A DNA stretch of 64,000 nucleotides from the NCBI GenBank assembly GCA_000436835.1, contig FR889161.1, forward strand, positions 191,581 to 255,580. Direction: 5' to 3'. The translations under genes and the position numbers were made by a program. This DNA comes from Eubacterium sp. CAG:251 (GTDB taxonomy: Bacteria > Bacillota > Clostridia > Oscillospirales > Acutalibacteraceae). Below, one piece after another: positions 17,808-26,749 of the stretch; position 1 is the stretch's first letter; the number at the start of each line of letters is the position of its first letter. The notes below the pieces were generated by a model that had not been told where the DNA came from, searched no databases, and saw only the letters and a list, made by a program, of their open reading frames with translations.

Positions 17808-18884
17808 ATGTATATAAATATTGAAAAGACAACAAAATTAATTCAAGAAAAAGGGTGCGACGCAGTTATACTTTTTAATGAGAGTAATATGCACTATATT
17901 TGCTCTTTTTCACCGAGTGAAGGCGTTATAATAATCACAAAAAGCGGCAACAGTTACCATATTGTTGACTCACGATACACTGAAACGGCTCAAATTCACG
18001 CTCAAAAAACAGGATTAAAGGTAATAGAAATCAAAAATTCATTTTTAAACGAGGTAAATGATATCGTAAACAAAGAAAATATCAAAAGACTTCTTTTTGA
18101 AAATGAAACAATATCACTTGCGCAATATAATTCATACGCAAAAAAACTCAACAACACAGAATTTGTTGAGTTAAATCACGATTTTATGCTTATGAGAAAC
18201 AAAAAAGAAGCATTTGAAATCGAGCTTATGAAAAAAGCAAATAATATTGCCGAAAAATCATTTTTAGAGCTTTTAAATGAAGTGAAAATAGGCAAAACAG
18301 AAAAAGAACTTGCTGCCTTATTTGATTACATTATGGCAAGAAACGGTTCTGACGGAGTAAGCTTTGACACAATTTTATTAACGGGCACTCATACATCTAT
18401 GCCTCACGGTGTACCAAGTGATAAAAAAATCAAAGACGGTGATTTTGTGCTCTTTGATTTTGGTGCAACGTACCAAGGATATCATTCAGATATGACAAGA
18501 ACAATTGCGATTGGTAACATAACAGATGAAATGAAAGAAGCATATGACCTTGTATTAAAAGCTCAGCTTGCCGGAATAAAAGCACTTAAAGCAGGAGAAA
18601 AATGTGCCGATGTTTACCAAGCCGCTTATGACGTGCTAAACGAAAAGGATATGGGAAAATATTTCCGCCACAGCTTAGGTCACGGAGTAGGACTTGACAT
18701 TCACGAGGGATATAATGCCTCGCCAAAAAGTAATGACAAGTTTGAAGTCGGAAACGTAACTTCGATTGAGCCGGGAATTTATATACCTGACAAATTCGGA
18801 ATACGAATTGAGGATTTACTTTATATTTCTCCGAGAGGAAGAGAAAATCTTTCAAAAGTAACTAAAAAATTAATCATCTTATAA
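17808..18884 (+). CDS. M24 family Xaa-Pro aminopeptidase
   Basis: A 358-residue cytoplasmic metallopeptidase that removes an N-terminal residue before proline. It has a creatinase-like N-terminal domain (about 1-125) and a pita-bread catalytic domain. All five metal ligands are visible: the two Asp in LFDFGATYQGYHSDMTRT, His in HSLGHGVGLDIHEG, Glu in SIEPGIY and Glu in GIRIEDLL. Start ATG at 17808 follows GAAAGCAGGT; twelve codons upstream were discarded because they cover the promoter. Monocistronic, divergent from GH51. Confidence 0.92.
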   Translation: MYINIEKTTKLIQEKGCDAVILFNESNMHYICSFSPSEGVIIITKSGNSYHIVDSRYTETAQIHAQKTGLKVIEIKNSFLNEVNDIVNKENIKRLLFENETISLAQYNSYAKKLNNTEFVELNHDFMLMRNKKEAFEIELMKKANNIAEKSFLELLNEVKIGKTEKELAALFDYIMARNGSDGVSFDTILLTGTHTSMPHGVPSDKKIKDGDFVLFDFGATYQGYHSDMTRTIAIGNITDEMKEAYDLVLKAQLAGIKALKAGEKCADVYQAAYDVLNEKDMGKYFRHSLGHGVGLDIHEGYNASPKSNDKFEVGNVTSIEPGIYIPDKFGIRIEDLLYISPRGRENLSKVTKKLIIL

Positions 18885-19042
18885 GTTATAAAAACTAAAT
18901 GTGTTACTCTTACAAAAGTTCTATGCTTTTCAATTTTTATAATCTTTTTATCGAGGAAAATAATCATACCGAGTGAGATTATTCCGATAATTAAATAAAA
19001 CAGTACACACGGATAGCCGCCGATTATAAAGCCGATTATCTT
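18885..19042 (-). pseudogene. possible remnant of a membrane protein gene
   Basis: Between the peptidase stop and the pyrophosphatase terminator, one minus-strand frame is open from 19042 into the peptidase gene without a start codon at its head. It reads like a membrane segment plus charged tail (IIGFIIGGYPCVLFYLIIGI, then LDKKIIKIEKHRTF). No ribosome binding site is present. It could be a decayed gene end or chance. Confidence 0.25.
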
Positions 19043-19056
19043 TTAAAAGCAAAAAA

Positions 19057-19076
19057 GAGGCAGGAAAGCCTGCCTC
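19057..19076 (-). terminator. terminator after ppa
   Basis: GAGGCAGG and CCTGCCTC form a perfect 8-bp GC-rich stem with a 4-base loop. The minus strand continues with six T. Confidence 0.85.
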
Positions 19077-19099
19077 AAATAGATATAAATAAATTTTGA

Positions 19100-19633
<534 letters not shown>

Positions 19634-19713
19634 ATACATTTTCCTTTCTAATTGATTTATTTTATTTTATCATAATTTATTAAATAAGTAAATATGCAAA
19701 AAATGAATATTTG

Positions 19714-19742
19714 TTGAAAGTAGCAAATATTTAGTGTATATT
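19714..19742 (+). promoter_or_regulatory. sigma-A promoter of fumC
   Basis: TTGAAA at 19714-19719, a 17-base spacer and TATATT at 19737-19742, with a CGGAGGT ribosome binding site downstream. Confidence 0.6.
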
Positions 19743-19772
19743 ATTATAAGACTTATTCGGAGGTATAAATTT

Positions 19773-21149
19773 ATGGATTATCGTATTGAGCACGATTCTA
19801 TGGGAGAAATAAAAGTCCCGGCTGATAAATATTGGGCAGCGCAAACGCAAAGAAGCCATGAAAATTTTGAAATCGGCATTGGAATTGAAACTATGCCGAG
19901 AGAAATCACTCAGGCTTTCGGTATCTTAAAAAAAGCGGCAGCGATTGCAAATAACAAATTAAAAAAAGACAAAATGACAGATGAAAAACTTGAAGCAATT
20001 TCAAAGGCGTGTGACGAAGTAATTGACGGAAAGCTTAATGAGCACTTCCCTCTTGTTGTTTGGCAAACCGGCTCCGGCACTCAATCAAATATGAATGCTA
20101 ACGAAGTAATTGCAAACAGAGGAAATGAAATTGCAGGCAAGAAAATACTTCACCCAAACGATGACATAAATATGAGCCAAAGTTCAAACGATACTTTTCC
20201 TACAGCTATGAGCATTGCGGCTGTAATAGGAATTGAGGACAAGATTTTTCCTGCAATTGAAGCATTGATTGATAGTTTCAAAAAGCTTGAAAAAGAAAAT
20301 GACGGAATAGTAAAAAGCGGACGAACTCATCTTCAAGACGCAACTCCTATAACATTTTCACAAGAAATAAGCGGCTGGAGAAGTTCACTTGAAAAGGACA
20401 AAAAGCTTATAGAAATCGCTCTGCCCGAACTTAAAGAATTAGCACTCGGAGGAACGGCTGTAGGAACAGGACTTAATGCACCAAAAGGCTTTGACGAGGA
20501 GGTAGCAAAGGCCGTTTGTGAAATTACAGGAAAAGATTTTGTTACCGCTGAAAATAAATTTCACGCATTAACTTCTAAAGACGAAATAGTTTTTGCTCAC
20601 GGTGCATTAAAAGCACTTGCATGCGACCTTATGAAAATAGCTAATGACATAAGATGGCTTGCAAGCGGTCCAAGGTTGGGACTAGGCGAAATTACAATAC
20701 CCGAAAATGAGCCGGGTTCATCAATTATGCCGGGAAAGGTAAATCCTACTCAATGCGAAGCAGTAACAATGGTTTCGGTTCAAGTTATGGGAAATGATGC
20801 GGCAATCGGATTTGCGGCAAGCCAAGGCAATTTTGAACTTAATGTTTTTATGCCTGTAACAATTTACAATTTTCTGCAATCGGTAAGGCTTTTAAGTGAG
20901 GCAATGATTAGCTTTAATAAAAACTGCGTAAGCGGTATTAAGGCTAACAAAGAAAAAATGGACTGCAATCTTCATAATTCGCTCATGCTTGTAACAGCTC
21001 TTAATCCATACATAGGATATGAAAATGCTGCAAAAACCGCAAAGTATGCTTATAAAAACAACATTTCACTCAAAGAAGCCTGCACAACACTCGGTTTTTT
21101 AAGTGAAGAAAAATTTGAAAAAGTATTTCATCCGGAACAAATGGTATAA
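19773..21149 (+). CDS. fumC: class II fumarate hydratase
   Basis: A 458-residue member of the fumarase/aspartase superfamily converting fumarate and malate. It shows the three conserved regions: GSGTQSNMNANEVIANR (about 96-112), SQSSNDTFPTAMSIA (about 132-146) and the signature GSSIMPGKVNPTQCEAV (about 312-328). The motif GRTHLQDATPITF is also present. Oxygen-stable, iron-free enzyme; in a fermenter it may serve a branched TCA path or succinate formation. The length and HLQDATP favour fumarase over aspartase. Start ATG at 19773 follows CGGAGGT; earlier codons overlap the promoter. Confidence 0.93.
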   Translation: MDYRIEHDSMGEIKVPADKYWAAQTQRSHENFEIGIGIETMPREITQAFGILKKAAAIANNKLKKDKMTDEKLEAISKACDEVIDGKLNEHFPLVVWQTGSGTQSNMNANEVIANRGNEIAGKKILHPNDDINMSQSSNDTFPTAMSIAAVIGIEDKIFPAIEALIDSFKKLEKENDGIVKSGRTHLQDATPITFSQEISGWRSSLEKDKKLIEIALPELKELALGGTAVGTGLNAPKGFDEEVAKAVCEITGKDFVTAENKFHALTSKDEIVFAHGALKALACDLMKIANDIRWLASGPRLGLGEITIPENEPGSSIMPGKVNPTQCEAVTMVSVQVMGNDAAIGFAASQGNFELNVFMPVTIYNFLQSVRLLSEAMISFNKNCVSGIKANKEKMDCNLHNSLMLVTALNPYIGYENAAKTAKYAYKNNISLKEACTTLGFLSEEKFEKVFHPEQMV

Positions 21150-21169
21150 ATATAATAAAATAGTAAAAA

Positions 21170-21197
21170 GGCACGAATCAGAAAATTGATTCGTGCC
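21170..21197. terminator. bidirectional terminator between fumC and the aldolase gene
   Basis: GGCACGAATCA and TGATTCGTGCC form a perfect 11-bp stem with a 6-base loop, flanked by A and T runs; the two genes converge. Confidence 0.85.
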
Positions 21198-21213
21198 TTA
21201 AGTTTATATTGAT

Positions 21214-22431
21214 TTATTTATTAATCTGCTTTGAATACTTAGCAAGATAAACTGTTCTCATAAGGAAACACTCTACTTTTGGTACAAAATGAGGACGATT
21301 AAAGATTGAAACGTCAACCTGAGCCTCACAACCCTTTTCCATAATAAGATCAAGAGCCTGCATATCGCCGTCACTGTTACCTGTAACAAGAGCGCCGTTA
21401 CCCTGAATAAGAACTGCATTTCTGCCGTCAATTGCTTTTCCTATTTCTTTAGCACATTCGTCTGTATCGCCGTCAATCCAAGGAACACATTTAACGTCTA
21501 CACCAACGATTTGAGCAAAGTCATCAATCATAGGATACATTGTTTCGTCAAGACAAGAAACAGCAACCTCATACGGATTTGCAACGTGCTTAATCATTGT
21601 GCAACTCTGGCTTGCATAAATAGCTCTGTGAATCTTAGCACACTTTGGAGCAATACCGTTAATAGCAAGACCTGTTGTCATATCAACGTCAACTTTTTTG
21701 CCACCATCGTATGTAAGAGTAAATATATTACCGTTTCTTACAGATGAACCAAGGTCGCAAATAGCTTCAGGCATCTTGCCTGCATTTTCCTTATTAAGGA
21801 AGTAGTTAAGCTTATTGTCAACTGAATATGTTTTGTCCCAAGAATGACGAAGATAATTATCCTTAATTACCTTTTCACAACATTTTTCAAGAGCGCCTGC
21901 TACTTCAAATGCCTGGTCAAAACTTTCTCCGAGGCAAAGAGTACCATGATGCATAAGCATAAATGCACGACAACTTGGGTTCATCATCATACATTTTTCA
22001 ACTTTCTTACGAAGAGGGTTTGTTGTAGACATAGCATATTCGGCAACAGGGACATAGTCACCTAAAACAGGCTTGAATTCATTATATACATTTTTAATTT
22101 CCATACCTGTAATGCTGACAATAGTCGCAGCCTTTTGGTGAGTATGAATAACGAAATTAACAAGCGGATGATGCTTATATGCATCAGCGTGAATTCCCTT
22201 TTCACTTGACGGTTTAATATCACCCTCGTGTGAACAGTCATCAATATTAACAACAACAACCTCATCAGGTGTAAGCGTATCATACGCTCTGCCTGACGGT
22301 GTGATAACAAACTGAGTATCGCTGATTCTTGCAGAAACATTACCCCAAGTACGGGCGATAAGACCTGTTTCAAGAAGCTTTTTACCTGCTTCAACGACTA
22401 ATTTCTTAGCTTCTTCAACATCGTAAGCCAT
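21214..22431 (-). CDS. tandem-domain class II aldolase/adducin protein
   Basis: Residues about 1-205 are a complete class II aldolase domain (fuculose-phosphate aldolase/ribulose-phosphate epimerase family): ARTWGNVSARI, VITPSGRAYDTLTPDEV, the zinc pair in VIHTHQ, and LMHHGTLCLGESF. Residues about 230-400 look like a second, degenerate copy: ASQSCTMIKHVANPYEVAVS replaces the HTH region, and AVLIQGNGALVTGN replaces the HHGT region, so zinc ligands are lost. The family normally has about 215 residues; this has 405. It probably cleaves a phosphorylated ketose to DHAP plus an aldehyde, with the second domain structural or regulatory (inference). It is downstream of the aminotransferase gene, behind a terminator-like hairpin. 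ATG follows AAGGAGAAAAT. Confidence 0.85.
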   Translation of the reverse strand: MAYDVEEAKKLVVEAGKKLLETGLIARTWGNVSARISDTQFVITPSGRAYDTLTPDEVVVVNIDDCSHEGDIKPSSEKGIHADAYKHHPLVNFVIHTHQKAATIVSITGMEIKNVYNEFKPVLGDYVPVAEYAMSTTNPLRKKVEKCMMMNPSCRAFMLMHHGTLCLGESFDQAFEVAGALEKCCEKVIKDNYLRHSWDKTYSVDNKLNYFLNKENAGKMPEAICDLGSSVRNGNIFTLTYDGGKKVDVDMTTGLAINGIAPKCAKIHRAIYASQSCTMIKHVANPYEVAVSCLDETMYPMIDDFAQIVGVDVKCVPWIDGDTDECAKEIGKAIDGRNAVLIQGNGALVTGNSDGDMQALDLIMEKGCEAQVDVSIFNRPHFVPKVECFLMRTVYLAKYSKQINK

Positions 22432-22472
22432 ATATTTTCTCCTTAATTTTAAATATTATATAAATGCACATA

Positions 22473-22500
22473 AAGGGAGCAAGTATACGCCTGCTCCCTT
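22473..22500 (-). terminator. terminator-like hairpin between aminotransferase and aldolase
   Basis: On the minus strand AAGGGAGCAGG and CTTGCTCCCTT form an 11-bp stem with one wobble, followed by TATG rather than a strong T run. It may give partial readthrough, lowering aldolase expression relative to the aminotransferase. Confidence 0.6.
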
Positions 22501-22511
22501 AAAGCTATTGA

Positions 22512-23996
22512 TTAATAATCAATCTTTTCGCACTGAGAAAGAACCTTATCAAATCTCTTGATGCATTCATCGATATCCTCTTCAGTGTAAGCACTTGAAG
22601 TGTAAAGACGAGAACCTGCAAGAGTTACAAGACCCTCAGCCATATAAGCAGCACCCATATACTGCATTTCAGTCTGACGAATACCGGTTTCCTTAAGAAC
22701 TGAAGGAATAGTCCAAGGCTTTCTCCAGTTAATTCTAAAGTGCATTGTAGCAACAGTATGAAGCTGGCAAATAGAGCCAATGTTGTAGCAAACAAACGGA
22801 AGGTCATACTTCTTGATTGACTTGTTAATACCCTTAACAAGTCTGTCAGCCATCTGACCTGCAACTTGACAAGCATTTCTCTTTTCGATTTCTGTAATTA
22901 CAGTATAACCTGCAACGCAAGAAATTGGAGTAGCAGCCATAGTACCGCCGCACATTGCCTTATGAATCTTCTTGCCTTCAGCCTTATCAAGACCTGCACC
23001 AAGATACTTCATAACTTCTTTGTGACCGCCGATACCGCCTGCACCAGGATATCCGCCTGCAATAATCTTACCAAAGATTGTGATATCAGGGTCAATACCA
23101 TAGTAACCCTGTGCACCGGAAAGACCGATACGGAAACCTGTTACAACTTCATCACATACAAGAAGAGCGCCATACTTACGGCAAAGTGCCTGAACACCCT
23201 TAGGGAAGTCCTTATCTACAGGACGAGTTGCTGATTCAGGACCGCATGGCTCAATGAATACAGCAGCTGTACCGCCACGGAATTTATTAATAATAAGCTT
23301 CTTCTCAAGATCTTTAAGGTCGTTAGGGAAGAATTCCTGAGTATGCTTAAATACAAACAAAGGAACACCGTGTGACTGAAGGTTAAGAGTACCCGGAACA
23401 CGCATACCCCAAGCAAGCTGGTCAGACCAACCGTGGTAAGCGCCGCCCATCTTAATGATATTCTTATGACCTGTAGCAAGACGAGCTACACGAACAGCAC
23501 ACATACATGCCTCAGTACCTGAACCGAGCATACGGAACATTTCTACTGAAGGTACACACTCGCTGATTTTCTTAGCAAGCTTATATTCATAAGGATGGAA
23601 CAAACCTGTTGAAGGACCGCAATCGTCAAGAAGCTCTTTAACTTTTTCTTTAACGACGTCATCATTTGAGCCGATAATAGTAGGACCGCCTGCCTGAAGG
23701 AAGTCAAAATATTCGTTTCCGTCGATATCCCAAAGTCTGTTGCCCTTTGCCTTAGTCATAACAATTGGGAACGGATAGTTAAAAGCAAGGTTATGCTGAA
23801 CGCCGCCGGGAATTACTTGCTTAGCCTCAGTAATCATTTCCTTTGACTTTGCACACTTCTTCTCAAAGTATTCTTCTTCATACTTTTTGAGAGCAGTACG
23901 GTTGATTGAGTAAATTGGTTTTTTGATGAGCGCATCAAGTTCTGCTGTGAGTACGGCTGCATCAGGATACTCTGTAATAGCAAATCTTGTATCCAT
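22512..23996 (-). CDS. class III PLP-dependent aminotransferase (HemL-like)
   Basis: A 494-residue fold-type I class III enzyme closest in pattern to glutamate-1-semialdehyde aminomutase. Visible are GGVQHN (about 65), the cofactor phosphate site GSGTEACMCAVRVAR (about 158-172), the PLP ring contact VCDEVVTGFR (about 277) and the Schiff-base lysine in TIFGKIIAGGYPGAG (about 303). It has roughly 45 extra N-terminal residues and a divergent C-terminal segment compared with HemL, so a heme role is unlikely; no other heme gene is near. It probably moves an amino group to or from a sugar-derived aldehyde or ketone (inference). It starts at an ATG behind AAGGAGG. Codon choice (GGT, CTT, GTA-rich, few rare codons) suggests high expression. 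Confidence 0.85.
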   Translation of the reverse strand: MDTRFAITEYPDAAVLTAELDALIKKPIYSINRTALKKYEEEYFEKKCAKSKEMITEAKQVIPGGVQHNLAFNYPFPIVMTKAKGNRLWDIDGNEYFDFLQAGGPTIIGSNDDVVKEKVKELLDDCGPSTGLFHPYEYKLAKKISECVPSVEMFRMLGSGTEACMCAVRVARLATGHKNIIKMGGAYHGWSDQLAWGMRVPGTLNLQSHGVPLFVFKHTQEFFPNDLKDLEKKLIINKFRGGTAAVFIEPCGPESATRPVDKDFPKGVQALCRKYGALLVCDEVVTGFRIGLSGAQGYYGIDPDITIFGKIIAGGYPGAGGIGGHKEVMKYLGAGLDKAEGKKIHKAMCGGTMAATPISCVAGYTVITEIEKRNACQVAGQMADRLVKGINKSIKKYDLPFVCYNIGSICQLHTVATMHFRINWRKPWTIPSVLKETGIRQTEMQYMGAAYMAEGLVTLAGSRLYTSSAYTEEDIDECIKRFDKVLSQCEKIDY

Positions 23997-24035
23997 TGTA
24001 GTATTCCTCCTTAGAATAACATAAAGTATTTTACC

Positions 24036-24075
24036 GTGAACACTTGCTCGCCATTGGCGGTGAGCGACGGCTCAC
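24036..24075 (-). promoter_or_regulatory. possible bistable leader RNA of the aminotransferase transcript
   Basis: In the minus-strand leader, GTGAGC (24075-24070) can pair with GCTCAC (24065-24060) as a short hairpin, beside CGCC-AAT-GGCG. It can instead pair with GTTCAC (24041-24036), with GCTC and GAGC nested inside. The two folds exclude each other. Confidence 0.35.
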
Positions 24076-24091
24076 TAATATTTACACTATA

Positions 24092-24119
24092 AGTATATCA
24101 CTTTTTTACGATTTGTCAA
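24092..24119 (-). promoter_or_regulatory. sigma-A promoter of the aminotransferase gene
   Basis: On the minus strand TTGACA (24119-24114), a 16-base spacer and TATACT (24097-24092), about 90 bases upstream of the start codon. Confidence 0.7.
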
Positions 24120-24131
24120 ATTGATAAATAT

Positions 24132-24148
24132 AAATAATTCAATTATTT
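24132..24148. promoter_or_regulatory. candidate TetR operator
   Basis: AAATAATT-C-AATTATTT is a perfect 17-bp palindrome midway between the divergent aminotransferase and TetR promoters, 2 bases before the TetR -35 box. The assignment to this TetR is inferred from position. Confidence 0.5.
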
Positions 24149-24150
24149 TG

Positions 24151-24179
24151 TTGCAAAAAATCAACATAAATGATAATAT
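24151..24179 (+). promoter_or_regulatory. sigma-A promoter of the TetR gene
   Basis: TTGCAA at 24151-24156, a 17-base spacer and TAATAT at 24174-24179. Confidence 0.5.
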
Positions 24180-24220
24180 ACATTGTATAAAATAAGATTT
24201 GAGAGGGAGATTTGTAAAGC

Positions 24221-24943
24221 TTGCACAAAGTGATACAAGTAAATTTGTGCAACACTACAAAATTCATAAAAATGTTAGAAAAAAGATATAAAGAAGCTTT
24301 TGAAAGAGCAAGCGAAGAACGGCAGGAGTTAATTCTTGAAACAGGAATTGAAGAATTCTCATCAAAAGGATACGAAAAAGCCAATATTAATGTAATTGCA
24401 AAAAAATGCGGAATAAGTATCGGGCTGATGTATAAGTATTTTTCTACTAAAGAGGACTTGTTTATCACCTGCTTGCAAAGAGGAATGAAAATACTTGATG
24501 ACATACTTGACGATATTATGGCAAGCGATGATAAAATTCTTGTAAAAGCTGAAAAAGTAATTCGTGCGACTTGCTTTCATTCAAAGAAAAACGCCAATTA
24601 CATTAAATTGTATAATGAAATCGGCGCAATCAAAAACAAGGCGATGGTCGATATTCTTGCAACGGCGATTGAGGAAAGTACGAGCCAAAAATATATAAAA
24701 AGCATTACTCAAGCGCTTGAAAACGGCGACGTAAGGTCTGACCTTGACCCAAAGCTTTTTGCTTTTTTTCTTGACAACCTTTTAACAACTCTTCAATTTT
24801 CATACACCTGCGACTATTACAGAAAAAGATTTGAAATTTACACCGGTATCGACGTAAACGAAATGGACGATGAGCAAGTGGTAAGTCAATTATTAAGTTT
24901 TATTGAGTCTGCATTTACGTATGAGAAGAAAAAACAGCGGTAA
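24221..24943 (+). CDS. TetR/AcrR family transcriptional regulator
   Basis: A 240-residue regulator. The N-terminal DNA-binding domain is plain (ILETGIEEFSSKGYEKANIN, then IAKKCGISIGLMYKYFSTKEDLF, about residues 38-80), with the typical GL-YKYF recognition helix. The rest is an all-helical ligand-binding and dimer domain without a recognised ligand. It is divergent from the aminotransferase gene and upstream of the FGGY kinase, so it most likely controls this locus through the palindrome at 24132-24148. The start is uncertain: a TTG at 24221 is 11 bases after GAGAGGGAG, while an ATG at 24272 (MLEKRYKEAF) has no ribosome binding site. Confidence 0.85.
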   Translation: MHKVIQVNLCNTTKFIKMLEKRYKEAFERASEERQELILETGIEEFSSKGYEKANINVIAKKCGISIGLMYKYFSTKEDLFITCLQRGMKILDDILDDIMASDDKILVKAEKVIRATCFHSKKNANYIKLYNEIGAIKNKAMVDILATAIEESTSQKYIKSITQALENGDVRSDLDPKLFAFFLDNLLTTLQFSYTCDYYRKRFEIYTGIDVNEMDDEQVVSQLLSFIESAFTYEKKKQR

Positions 24944-24958
24944 AAATTTACATTTTGC

Positions 24959-24987
24959 TTGAAAGTAAACAAAGTGTACTGTATAAT
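24959..24987 (+). promoter_or_regulatory. sigma-A promoter of the FGGY kinase gene
   Basis: TTGAAA at 24959-24964, a 17-base spacer and TATAAT at 24982-24987. Confidence 0.7.
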
Positions 24988-25067
24988 ATTAGTATTACAC
25001 AGCATCTTTTTGCTTAAAAGCCTTTTGTATAATCTGCTGCGTATATTTAATTACGGAGGACATAAGT

Positions 25068-26687
25068 ATGAAAAAATATGTAATTACATATGACATCGGC
25101 ACAACCGGAATCAAAACCTGTCTTATTGAAATTGAGGATACAATGAGAATTTTAGCATCAGCAACAGCAGGATATAACCTATATGTTGATGATGAAACAG
25201 GTGTTAAGGGAGGAGCCGAGCAAGACGCAGACGAATGGTGGGCTGCAATGTGTTCAACTACGAGAACCGTGTTTGACAAAATGCCTGCTATCAAAAAAGA
25301 GCAGGTTGAAGGTATCAGCTTCTGTTCCGCTATGCAAGGTCTTGTCCTTGTTGACAAGGAAGGAAAGTGCATAAGGCGTCCTATGACTTATATGGACCAA
25401 CGTGCAAGAGAAGAGCTAAAAAAAGGTATGGCTCACGGTGTTCAGATTGCGGGCGCAGAGGTTACAAAGCTTTTAAAATATCTCAAATATACAGGTGCCG
25501 TTTCTTCATCAGTTAAAGACCCTATTTGGAAGTACAGATGGGTTGAGGCGCACGAGCCTGAAAATTTCAAAAAGATTTATAAGTGGCTTGATATTAAAGA
25601 ATATCTTATTCTCCGTGCAAGTGGCGAATTTGTTATGACTCAGGATTCAGCATTCGGCACACTTCTTTATGACACAAGAAAGGGTCATGAGGGTTGGTGC
25701 AAGCCGGTTTGCGATATGGTTGGTGTAAAGATGGAACATCTTGCTCCGATTAAAAAGAGTACGGAAAAGGTTGGCGAAGTAACAGAAAGTGCTGCCAAAG
25801 AGCTTGGACTTGCTCCGGGTACTGCTGTTTACGGCGGTGGCGGTGACGCATCTCTTATAGGTGTAGGCGCAGGCGCAACAGAGGTCGGCGACACACATAT
25901 TTATTCAGGTACATCAGGCTGGGTAGGAACAGTTGTTGAAAAGCAAACTGTTGATACAGGTGCTATGATTGCAGCTATTGTAGGCGCTGACCCTGACACA
26001 TTTAACTACTTTGCTGAGCTTGAAACTTCTAACAAATGCGTCGGCTGGGTTAAAGACCACCTTGCTCTTGACGAAATCGGCGTATTTCTTAAGAAATACG
26101 GCAATGCGGCAGACAGCCTTGAGCAGACTGAATTCAACCTTTATGATTATCTTGAAGAAGTTATTGATACAGTTCCTGCCGGCTCTAACGGTGTTGTATT
26201 TACTCCTTGGCTTCACGGCAACAGATGCCCGTTTGAAGACCCTAATGCCGCAGGTATGTTCTTTAACATTAGGCTTGAAACAGGCAAAACAGAACTTATA
26301 CGTTCGGTTGTTGAGGGAATTTGCTTCCACATGAAATGGATGTATGAAAGACAGGGACTCAAAGTTAAAACTTCCGATGCTGTTCGCTTCTGCGGTGGCG
26401 GCGCTCTCGGAGAAACAACATGTCAAATTCTTTCAGATATTCTTGAAAAGGACGTTGTTGTAGTTGAATCACCTCAAAACATAGGTGCTGTAGGTGCTGC
26501 TGCTTGTATTGCAGTAGGTATGGGTCTTGTTAATTCAATGAAAGACGTTAAAAAACTTATTCCTGTTAAGACTACATATCATCCAAACACAGCAAACCGT
26601 GCCGCTTATGAAAGAAACTTTAAGGTGTTTAAAAATCTTTATAAGTGTAATAAGCAAAACTTTGCTATTCTCAACGGACAAGAATAA
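25068..26687 (+). CDS. FGGY-family carbohydrate kinase
   Basis: A 539-residue cytoplasmic sugar kinase with the ASKHA fold, using ATP to phosphorylate a sugar or polyol. The phosphate-binding motif is at the start (YDIGTTGIKTCLIE), with SFCSAMQGLVLVDKEG and MTYMDQRARE in the first domain. The second domain has GGGGDASLIGVGAG (about 263), YSGTSGWVGTVV, and the FGGY C-terminal signature region RFCGGGALGETTCQILSDIL (about 445-464). It is nearest the xylulokinase/gluconokinase group by eye, but the substrate cannot be fixed. Its partner genes suggest that the kinase product feeds the aldolase. It has its own promoter, an ACGGAGGA site and a strong terminator. Confidence 0.9.
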   Translation: MKKYVITYDIGTTGIKTCLIEIEDTMRILASATAGYNLYVDDETGVKGGAEQDADEWWAAMCSTTRTVFDKMPAIKKEQVEGISFCSAMQGLVLVDKEGKCIRRPMTYMDQRAREELKKGMAHGVQIAGAEVTKLLKYLKYTGAVSSSVKDPIWKYRWVEAHEPENFKKIYKWLDIKEYLILRASGEFVMTQDSAFGTLLYDTRKGHEGWCKPVCDMVGVKMEHLAPIKKSTEKVGEVTESAAKELGLAPGTAVYGGGGDASLIGVGAGATEVGDTHIYSGTSGWVGTVVEKQTVDTGAMIAAIVGADPDTFNYFAELETSNKCVGWVKDHLALDEIGVFLKKYGNAADSLEQTEFNLYDYLEEVIDTVPAGSNGVVFTPWLHGNRCPFEDPNAAGMFFNIRLETGKTELIRSVVEGICFHMKWMYERQGLKVKTSDAVRFCGGGALGETTCQILSDILEKDVVVVESPQNIGAVGAAACIAVGMGLVNSMKDVKKLIPVKTTYHPNTANRAAYERNFKVFKNLYKCNKQNFAILNGQE

Positions 26688-26704
26688 TATATTAATAAAA
26701 ATTT

Positions 26705-26728
26705 AAGGGGCTGCAATTGCAGCCCCTT
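26705..26728. terminator. bidirectional terminator between the kinase gene and rluB
   Basis: AAGGGGCTGC and GCAGCCCCTT form a perfect palindromic stem followed by seven further T on the plus strand; it also ends the convergent minus-strand operon. Confidence 0.88.
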
Positions 26729-26749
26729 TTTTTAGAATATTTTAGAATA

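Noticed and set aside
22512..23996. Calling the aminotransferase hemL
   Set aside because: It is about 60 residues longer than HemL, differs at both ends and lies in a sugar-kinase/aldolase locus without heme genes.
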